Assembly (NCBI RefSeq): GCF_013337765.1
Contig: NZ_VBSB01000022.1
Location: forward strand, 1-64,000
Direction of reading: 5' to 3'
DNA length: 64,000 bases
DNA from: Mycolicibacterium sphagni
Lineage (GTDB): Bacteria; Actinomycetota; Actinomycetes; Mycobacteriales; Mycobacteriaceae
How positions within the stretch are numbered: the first letter of the stretch is position 1; the number at the start of each line of letters is the position of its first letter. A program made the position numbers and the translations under genes. Positions 58,394-64,000 of the stretch are shown here, piece by piece. Under the pieces are notes generated by a model. It searched no databases, was not told where the DNA came from, and saw nothing but the letters and a program-made list of their open reading frames with translations.

Positions 58394-59953
58394 ATGAGCG
58401 ACATCATCGATCCGCCCGTTACGGCGAGCACCGAGACCGTCCAGCGGCTCAAGCCCAATGCAGTCGGGCTGATCGGCGTCCTGTTCATGGCCGTCGCCAC
58501 CGCCGCACCCATCACCGCGATGGTCGGCAATGTGCCGATCGCGGTCGGATTCGGCAACGGCATCTACGCCCCCGCCGGGTACTTCGTCGCCACCATCGTG
58601 TTGACGCTGTTCGCGATCGGCTACGCGGCAATGAGCAAGCACATCACCGCAACCGGCGCGTTCTATGGCTACATCTCGCACGGCCTCGGCCGCATCGTCG
58701 GACTCGGCGCCGGCTTCCTGACGGCCATGGCCTATATGGTGTTCGAGGCCTCGCTGATCGGGATCTTCGCCTTCTTCGGCAATGACACGTTCAATTCGCT
58801 TTTCCACGTGAACATCCCGTGGATCGTGTTCGCGATCGCGATGCTCGCGATCAACGCCCTGCTCACCTACTTCGACATCAACGTCGCCGCCCGGGTGCTC
58901 GGGGTGTTCCTGATCACCGAGATCGTCATGCTCTCGCTGATGGCGCTGTCGGTGCTGTTCACCGGCGGCGGTCCGCAGGGCTGGTCGTGGGGATCGCTCA
59001 ATCCGCTCAACGCATTTCAGAACCTGTCCGGTGCGGTCGCCGGCGCCGACGGCAGCATGATCACGGTGGCGGGCTCGGCAGGCATCGGCCTGTTCTTCGC
59101 GTTCTGGTCCTGGGTCGGTTTCGAGTCGAGCGCGATGTACGGCGAAGAGTCCAAGAACCCGAAGAAGATCATCCCGATCGCAGTCATCAGCTCGGTGATC
59201 GGGATCGGCGTGTTCTACGTCATCATCTCGTGGCTCGCGATCGTGGGCACCGGACCGGAGAATGCCGTTGCGCTGGCGCAGGATTCGACGACGGCAGGTG
59301 ACATCTTCTTCGGCCCGGTCGGTGCGCACCTGGGCACCTGGGCGGTCGATCTGTTCAAGATCCTGCTGATGACCGGCTCGTTCGCCTGCGGTATGGCGTT
59401 CCACAACTGCGCCGCCCGGTACATCTACGCGATCGGCCGGGAGAACGTCATCCCCGGGATGCGCAAGACGCTCGGTGCCACCCACCCGTCGCACGGCTCC
59501 CCGCACATCGCCGGTTTCGTGCAGACCGGTTTCGCCACCGTCGTGGTGCTGTTCTTCGCGCTGACCGGTCGTGACCCCTACACCGGGCTGTACGGACTGA
59601 TGGCACTGCTCGGCACCACCGCGATCCTGCTCGTGCAGGCGCTGGCCGCGTTCGCGGTGATCGCCTACTTCCACGTCGGCAAGAATCACCCTGAGACCGC
59701 CAACTGGTTCCGTACCTTCCTTGCACCACTGCTGGGCGGGCTCGGCATGCTCTACGTGATCTACCTGCTGGGCAAGAACGCGTCGTTCGCGGCGGGCACC
59801 GCCGCCTCCGACTGGGTCTTCACCTCGATCCCGTATGTGGTCGCGGTGGTCGGCATCGGTGGCATCTTTTTGGCGGTGGTTCTGAAATACAAGTCGCCGC
59901 AGCGCTATTCGGAACTGGGCCGGACGGTGCTCGAGGAGGCACACGAGCGGTAG
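58394..59953 (+). CDS. APC-family amino acid/amine permease
   Basis: Membrane permease of 519 residues with about 12-14 helices, starting ATG 58394. The first helix has the APC G-rich substrate-binding stretch (IGVLFMAVATAAPITAMVG in part), the seventh region FFAFWSWVGFESSAMYGEESKNP is typical of amino-acid/ethanolamine permeases. It would import the amino compound handled by the neighbouring kinase and PLP enzyme. The frame is open upstream but lacks membrane-type sequence. The PLP gene follows after 45 nt. Confidence 0.9.
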   Translation: MSDIIDPPVTASTETVQRLKPNAVGLIGVLFMAVATAAPITAMVGNVPIAVGFGNGIYAPAGYFVATIVLTLFAIGYAAMSKHITATGAFYGYISHGLGRIVGLGAGFLTAMAYMVFEASLIGIFAFFGNDTFNSLFHVNIPWIVFAIAMLAINALLTYFDINVAARVLGVFLITEIVMLSLMALSVLFTGGGPQGWSWGSLNPLNAFQNLSGAVAGADGSMITVAGSAGIGLFFAFWSWVGFESSAMYGEESKNPKKIIPIAVISSVIGIGVFYVIISWLAIVGTGPENAVALAQDSTTAGDIFFGPVGAHLGTWAVDLFKILLMTGSFACGMAFHNCAARYIYAIGRENVIPGMRKTLGATHPSHGSPHIAGFVQTGFATVVVLFFALTGRDPYTGLYGLMALLGTTAILLVQALAAFAVIAYFHVGKNHPETANWFRTFLAPLLGGLGMLYVIYLLGKNASFAAGTAASDWVFTSIPYVVAVVGIGGIFLAVVLKYKSPQRYSELGRTVLEEAHER

Positions 59954-59998
59954 TGGATGCAGTCACGGGTCGCGTCAACGAGGCGAAGGAATAGCGCT

Positions 59999-61318
59999 AT
60001 GAGTTTCTCGAACATCATGGATTCCAACAGCTATTCCGCGGATCACCCGGTCGATCCCGCCACCGAATCGTTGATCGCGGCCCGTGACCGCATGCTGGGC
60101 CCAGCGTACCGGCTGTTCTATCAACGGCCGGTGCACCTGGTTCGCAGCGAGGGCACCCGGCTCTACGACGCCGACGGCGCTTGCTATCTCGACGCCTACA
60201 ACAACGTCGCCAGCGTCGGCCACTGCCACCCGCACGTGGTGGAGGCCGTCAGCAGGCAACTGTCCACCCTCAACACTCACACCCGCTATCTGCACGGCGG
60301 CATCGTCGAGTACAGCCGGCGGCTGCTCGACACGATGCCCGAGCAGATCGATCAGGTGATGTACGCCTGCACCGGCTCGGAAGTGAACGACCTGGCCCTG
60401 CGGGTCGCCGAAATGCACACGGGGGCAACCGGTGTCATCGTCACCAGCGACGCCTACCACGGCAATACGGCCGCCGTCACCGCGATCTCGCCGTCCATCG
60501 GCGGAGCGACGGCCCTCGGTGAACACGTCCGGGCGATCCCCCCGCCGGACAGCTACCGGGTCCCGGCGGGCGAGCTGGCCGCGAACTTCACCGACGACGT
60601 CGTCGCCGCCATCGCCGAGCTGAAGACCGCCGGCGTCGGGCTTTCCGCCCTGATCGTGGACACCATCTTCTCCTCCGACGGCATCTACCCCGACCCCTCG
60701 GTGCTGGCCCCCGCGGTCCAGGCGGTGCACCGCGCGGGCGGGGTGTTCATCGCCGACGAGGTCCAACCCGGGTTCGCCCGCACCGGCGAGGCGATGTGGG
60801 GCTTCCTGCGCCACGGCGTCGTCCCCGACCTGGTGACCATGGGCAAGCCGATGGGCAACGGCCTGCCGATCGCGGCGATGGCGGCCCGCTCCGACATCCT
60901 CGACGCCTTCGCCCGCGGGGTGCCGTACTTCAACACCTTCGGCGGTAACCCGGTGACAGTCGCCGCGGCGGCGGCCGTCCTCGACGTCATCGAGGACGAG
61001 AAACTGATGCGCAACGCCGACGAGGTGGGCACCCAGCTGCGCACCGAACTGGCCGCCCTCGGCGCGGAGCATCCACGCATCGGCGATGTCCGCGGCACCG
61101 GCCTCTACGTCGGCGTCGAGGTCATCTCCGACACCGGCGCACCGGATCGGGCAGGCGCCAGGGCACTGGTCAACGCGATGCGGGAGCGGCGGGTGCTGAT
61201 CTCGGTGTGCGGCAGGGACGGCAATGTGCTGAAGATCCGCCCGCCGCTGGTCTTCTCGAGTTCCGATGTCGACTGGTTCTGCACCGAGTTCGCTGCGGTT
61301 CTCGCTTCGCCGTTCTAA
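59999..61318 (+). CDS. Class III PLP enzyme resembling amino-alcohol-phosphate phospho-lyases
   Basis: PLP-dependent fold-type I enzyme of 439 residues. Schiff-base Lys283 (MGKPMGNG) and Asp253 (FIADEVQ) are in place. NNVASVGHCHP (68-78) followed by LNTHTRYLH and IVEYSRRL closely mirrors ETNPPL/PHYKPL (ethanolamine-phosphate and phosphohydroxylysine phospho-lyases), more than it does ornithine- or GABA-aminotransferases. The predicted reaction is elimination of phosphate and ammonia from a phosphorylated amino alcohol, giving an aldehyde. ATG 59999 has GAAGGA (59985-59990) upstream. A plain aminotransferase activity remains possible. Confidence 0.88.
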   Translation: MSFSNIMDSNSYSADHPVDPATESLIAARDRMLGPAYRLFYQRPVHLVRSEGTRLYDADGACYLDAYNNVASVGHCHPHVVEAVSRQLSTLNTHTRYLHGGIVEYSRRLLDTMPEQIDQVMYACTGSEVNDLALRVAEMHTGATGVIVTSDAYHGNTAAVTAISPSIGGATALGEHVRAIPPPDSYRVPAGELAANFTDDVVAAIAELKTAGVGLSALIVDTIFSSDGIYPDPSVLAPAVQAVHRAGGVFIADEVQPGFARTGEAMWGFLRHGVVPDLVTMGKPMGNGLPIAAMAARSDILDAFARGVPYFNTFGGNPVTVAAAAAVLDVIEDEKLMRNADEVGTQLRTELAALGAEHPRIGDVRGTGLYVGVEVISDTGAPDRAGARALVNAMRERRVLISVCGRDGNVLKIRPPLVFSSSDVDWFCTEFAAVLASPF

Positions 61319-61346
61319 CGAGAGCATCCTCGGGCACACTGGAACC

Positions 61347-61595
61347 GTGGCATCAGACAACGAAACGCTCGCGCGCATCCACGACCTCGTGGCCCAGGAG
61401 CGCGAACTGCGTGAACGCTTGGTACATCGTCAGATCGACGAGTCGGAGGAGAACGCGCGCCTGCGGGCGATCGAGGTCGAGCTGGACCAGTGCTGGGACC
61501 TGCTTCGCCAGCGTCGGGCACTGCGGGAGACCGGCGGCAATCCCAGCGACGCCAGCGTGCGCCCCGGTGACGAAGTCGAGGACTACCTCAGCTGA
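61347..61595 (+). CDS. DUF2630-type small protein
   Basis: An 82-residue, mostly helical acidic protein (IHDLVAQERELRERLVHRQIDESEENARLRAIEVELDQCWDLLRQRRAL, in part), matching small actinobacterial DUF2630 proteins with a conserved LxxLVxxExxL start and RPGDEVEDYL end. Function unknown. GTG 61347 chosen; it overlaps the MarR 3' end on the opposite strand by 8 nt. Confidence 0.82.
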   Translation: MASDNETLARIHDLVAQERELRERLVHRQIDESEENARLRAIEVELDQCWDLLRQRRALRETGGNPSDASVRPGDEVEDYLS

Positions 61596-62004
61596 TCAGG
61601 CGCGCCAGGATCCTGCGCAACGCCGCAAGATCCTGTTCGTCCAGCGCAGCCAGCGCCGCGGGGGCGGGGTCGTCGGTGTCGTCGAGCACGGCGATGACGT
61701 CGCGGCCCGCCTCGGTCAGCGACACCAGCTTGCAGCGCCGGTTGTCCGGATGGGGCTGACGGTCCACCAGGCCGCGTGCCTCCAGATCGTTGACCGCCAC
61801 CGTTGCGGCCGGGGCATCGATCGTCGCCGCCTCGGCGACCTCCTTGACCGTCATCGGTTGTGACGCGAGCCTGCGCAGGATCCGAATCCTGCTGAACGGC
61901 AAGCCGGTTCGATCCACGACAGCGCGGCGCCAGCCGTCCTTGTTGTCCAGTACCAGGCTCGACATCGATCGCCACACCTGATCGGCCACCGGATTACCCG
62001 ACAT
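61588..62004 (-). CDS. MarR-family transcriptional regulator
   Basis: Winged-helix MarR protein of 138 residues: dimerisation helix (DQVWRSMSSLVLDNKDGWRRAV), winged helix around MTVKEVAEAATIDAPAATVAVNDLEARGLVDRQPHPDNRRCKLVSLTEAG (in part) and a C-terminal helix. Its ATG (62004) lies in the 3' end of the MFS gene, so they form one operon; the MarR should repress it through the palindrome at 63432-63470. Confidence 0.92.
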   Translation of the reverse strand: MSGNPVADQVWRSMSSLVLDNKDGWRRAVVDRTGLPFSRIRILRRLASQPMTVKEVAEAATIDAPAATVAVNDLEARGLVDRQPHPDNRRCKLVSLTEAGRDVIAVLDDTDDPAPAALAALDEQDLAALRRILARLIS

Positions 62005-63445
62005 GGGTGGCCCCGATTCTTCTGTCCTCGATCAGCGGGGCCAGCTTTTGCGCAGACAGCGTGGCGCGGCCCGACGTGGAGACCACGGCCAGCAGGGTGA
62101 TCACCAGACCCAGCCCGATGCTGACCCACCACAGCGGCCGGGCTGCCGACGTGAAGTCCGCCCCGGCGACCGCCAGTGCCGAGCCGGCGACCGAACCACA
62201 CAGTGCCACACCGATACTCACCCCGACCTGCCTGCTGGTCGAGGTCACCGCCGATGCGGCGCCGGCCCGGTCACGCGGCATCCCGCTCACCGCGGCGTTG
62301 GTGATCGGCGCGTTGACCATGCCGAAGCCGATGCCGTACACGGTGAAGATCACCAGCAGCTCCCAGATCGGGGTGGTGGCGTTCAGGAACGTCAGCATCA
62401 CCGACGCGGCGGTGATCAGGATTCCCGAGACCAGCAGCGACGGGCGGGCGCCGAAGCGGCCGACCAGCCGGCCCGACAGCGGTGAGAAGAACAGGGCGCC
62501 GATCGCGATCGGCAGGTAGATCAGGCCGGTGTGGGCGGCCGAGTAGCCGCGCTCGCCCTGTAGGTAGAGCGACATCATGAACAGGAAGGCCCCCCAGGCG
62601 GCGAAGGCGCACACGGCAGTGACCGTAGCCGACGAGAACGGGATGCTGCGGAAGAACCGCAGATCGATGAAGGGATCGTGGCGGCGGGACTCGTAGCGCA
62701 GGAATGCCACCAGGGCCAGTGCCGCGCCCGCCGCGATCGCGAGGATGCGCGGGTTCGTCCAGCCCAGCCCTGGCGCCTCGATGAGCACGAACACCACGCC
62801 GAACAACGCCAGCACGGCCAGCAGCTGGCCGACCGGATCGATATCGCGCATGGTGGCCGACTTGCTCTCGGGAACGAAGATCGCGGTGAGGATGATCGCC
62901 GCCGCGCAGATCGGCAGGTTGATCCAGAACACCGCGCGCCAGCTGATCGCCTGGATGAGGAAACCACCCACGATGGGACCAAGTGCCATCGAGATTCCGA
63001 CCACCGCACCCCACAGGCCCAACGCGCGGGCGCGCTCCACCCGTCCGACAAAGATCTGCGAAATAATCGACAGCGCAACGGGATTCATCATCGAGCCGCC
63101 GAGGCCTTGGATCAGCCGAGCGCCGATCAGCGTGTCGATGTCCGGCGCCAGACTGCACAGCAGTGAGCCCAGCGCGAAGGCGGCCAGGCCGATCTGGAAC
63201 ACCCGACGGCGACCGAACCGGTCACCGGTCGCCCCCGACAGCATCAGCAGCGAAGCGAGGACCAGGGTGTAGATGTCGATGACCCACTGCATCTGCGAGG
63301 GCGTGGCGTGCAGGTCGGTGCGGATCGCGGGGATCGCGACGTTCACGATCGTCGCGTCCATCGACACGATCAGCAGGCTCAGGCAGCAGGTCGCCAAGAT
63401 GATGGTCTTGCGCCGCGCGCTCAGCTCACTGACAGTTGTAATCAC
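61994..63445 (-). CDS. DHA2-type MFS multidrug efflux transporter
   Basis: MFS permease of 483 residues, 14 predicted helices, starting GTG 63445 within the operator. The DATIVNVAIPAIRTDL (in part) and GDRFGRRR motifs are typical of EmrB/QacA-type drug:H+ antiporters (DHA2 family). Likely exports lipophilic toxins under MarR control. The MarR gene overlaps its 3' end by 11 nt. Confidence 0.92.
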   Translation of the reverse strand: MITTVSELSARRKTIILATCCLSLLIVSMDATIVNVAIPAIRTDLHATPSQMQWVIDIYTLVLASLLMLSGATGDRFGRRRVFQIGLAAFALGSLLCSLAPDIDTLIGARLIQGLGGSMMNPVALSIISQIFVGRVERARALGLWGAVVGISMALGPIVGGFLIQAISWRAVFWINLPICAAAIILTAIFVPESKSATMRDIDPVGQLLAVLALFGVVFVLIEAPGLGWTNPRILAIAAGAALALVAFLRYESRRHDPFIDLRFFRSIPFSSATVTAVCAFAAWGAFLFMMSLYLQGERGYSAAHTGLIYLPIAIGALFFSPLSGRLVGRFGARPSLLVSGILITAASVMLTFLNATTPIWELLVIFTVYGIGFGMVNAPITNAAVSGMPRDRAGAASAVTSTSRQVGVSIGVALCGSVAGSALAVAGADFTSAARPLWWVSIGLGLVITLLAVVSTSGRATLSAQKLAPLIEDRRIGATHVG

Positions 63446-63470
63446 ACAACCATTGTGAAACTACAACTGT
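63432..63470. promoter_or_regulatory. Nested palindromic operator of the MFS-MarR operon
   Basis: ACAGTTGTA (63432-63440) is the exact reverse complement of TACAACTGT (63462-63470); inside it TCACA (63442-63446) mirrors TGTGA (63454-63458). The GTG start of the MFS gene lies between the arms. This is a typical layout for a MarR repressor site that blocks both transcription and start-codon access. A TTGACC-like -35 element lies just outside the right arm. Confidence 0.7.
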
Positions 63471-63503
63471 TAAAGGGTCAAGCTGCTGTGGCCCAGCAGA
63501 CAC

Positions 63504-63538
63504 AAAGTCCCCCGACACGCCGTGTGTCGGAGGACTTT
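63504..63538. terminator. Strong hairpin terminator at the gltA 3' end
   Basis: AAAGTCC (63504-63510) pairs with GGACTTT (63532-63538) and CCGACAC (63512-63518) with GTGTCGG (63524-63530), one mismatch and a 5 nt loop. T runs follow on both strands, so it can terminate gltA (minus) and also reads as a bidirectional barrier before the MFS operon. Confidence 0.8.
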
Positions 63539-63560
63539 TATGTCTGCTCGCGCAGGAAAA

Positions 63561-64000
63561 TCAGCCGCGGCCGTCGATGGCGGCGTAGTCGCGCTCGGTG
63601 TACCCGGTGTAGATCTGGCGTGGGCGGCCGATCTTGCTGCTGCCCTCGTCGTGCATCTCCCGCCAGTGCGCGATCCAGCCCGGCAGCCGGCCCAGGGCGA
63701 ACAACACGGTGAACATCCGGGTCGGGAAGCCCATCGCGCGGTAGATCACGCCGGTGTAGTAGTCGACGTTCGGGTACAGCTTGCGCTCGATGAAGAAATC
63801 GTCGGTGAGCGCGATCTCTTCGAGCTGTTTGGCGATGTCCAGCAGCTCGTCGTCGCCGCCGAGCTTGCCCAGGATCTTGTCGGCCTGCTCCTTGACGATG
63901 CGCGCCCGCGGGTCGTAGTTCTTGTAGACCCGGTGTCCGAAGCCCATCAGCTTCACACCGTCTTCGCGATTCTTGACCTTCTTGACGAAGGTCTGCACGT
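63561..64000 (-). CDS. gltA: Citrate synthase, C-terminal part (window edge)
   Basis: Partial gene: the visible 145 or so codons are the C-terminal third of a type II citrate synthase; the rest lies beyond position 64000. MGFGHRVYKNYDPRA contains the conserved active-site His and Arg region, FFIERKLYPNVDYYTG and LFALGRLPGWIAHWRE are typical of GltA2 in mycobacteria. It condenses oxaloacetate and acetyl-CoA. The stop is at 63561 and a hairpin terminator follows. Confidence 0.95.
   Translation of the reverse strand, partial: VQTFVKKVKNREDGVKLMGFGHRVYKNYDPRARIVKEQADKILGKLGGDDELLDIAKQLEEIALTDDFFIERKLYPNVDYYTGVIYRAMGFPTRMFTVLFALGRLPGWIAHWREMHDEGSSKIGRPRQIYTGYTERDYAAIDGRG

Noticed and set aside
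58367..59944. Very long antisense frame opposite the APC permease
   Set aside because: Same reason: Gln/Arg/Asp-rich product, no ribosome site, permease on plus strand is well supported.
1..64000. CRISPR array, insertion sequence, prophage or origin
   Set aside because: No regularly spaced repeats, transposase or phage genes, DnaA box clusters or integrase were seen in the window.

Overview
The window is a GC-rich actinobacterial chromosome segment, most consistent with a fast-growing mycobacterium (Mycolicibacterium type). From memory of the M. tuberculosis H37Rv gene order, several blocks match the Rv0926c-Rv0896 interval in reverse display, with matching orientations: an Rv0926c-like oxidoreductase, mntH, a thiolase-like protein with a carotenoid oxygenase (Rv0914c/Rv0913c), an Rv0912-like membrane protein, the Rv0910/Rv0909 pair, ctpE, Rv0907, Rv0906, echA6, accD3, prrA-prrB and finally gltA2 (cut by the window end). 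Signal peptides, lipoproteins, GTG/TTG starts, 1-4 nt gene overlaps and F420-type enzymes all fit. The synteny claim is recall, not a computed alignment.

Layout. 0-4 kb: oxidoreductase, two small paralogous secreted proteins, mntH and a gamma-glutamylcyclotransferase/poly-gamma-glutamate hydrolase fusion. 4-14 kb (accessory relative to M. tuberculosis): a lipoprotein, an adenylating enzyme plus acyl reductase pair, a luciferase-like oxidoreductase, an ANTAR-like protein, tRNA-Arg(CCT), a gene-poor stretch, a MerR regulator with a leader hairpin, a hydrolase, a TrpF-like protein, a diguanylate cyclase and a GAF-ANTAR regulator. 14-27.7 kb: thiolase-carotenoid oxygenase-tandem HxlR operon, lipoprotein, GAF-EAL protein, GNAT/membrane pair, ABC-F, cupin, BKACE-like enzyme, two-RCK potassium channel, YihY/BrkB protein and amidohydrolase.

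27.7-30.4 kb: a DevR/DevS (DosR/DosS-like) two-component operon with a near-consensus DosR box and two other inverted repeats upstream. 30.5-38.9 kb: the conserved echA6-MBL-serine hydrolase-ctpE-small protein operon on the minus strand, diverging from accD3. 38.9-44.1 kb: a heterodimeric ABC exporter, a phosphoribosyltransferase and a NrtR-like degenerate Nudix protein in one minus-strand run. 44.2-46.3 kb: prrA-prrB.

46.3-63.4 kb is a second accessory block, apparently nitrogen and carbon catabolism: a divergent SDR, then an orphan solute-binding lipoprotein, TetR regulator and two tandem agmatinase-family ureohydrolases sharing a clear operator; a class II aldolase, D-2-hydroxyacid dehydrogenase and SDR; then a GntR/UTRA regulator, SDR and small-molecule kinase diverging from an APC permease and a class III PLP enzyme. 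That PLP enzyme resembles the ethanolamine-phosphate/phosphohydroxylysine phospho-lyases, so kinase, phospho-lyase and permease together suggest an amino-alcohol degradation route. A MarR-MFS efflux operon with a nested palindromic operator and a strong hairpin terminator lead into gltA.
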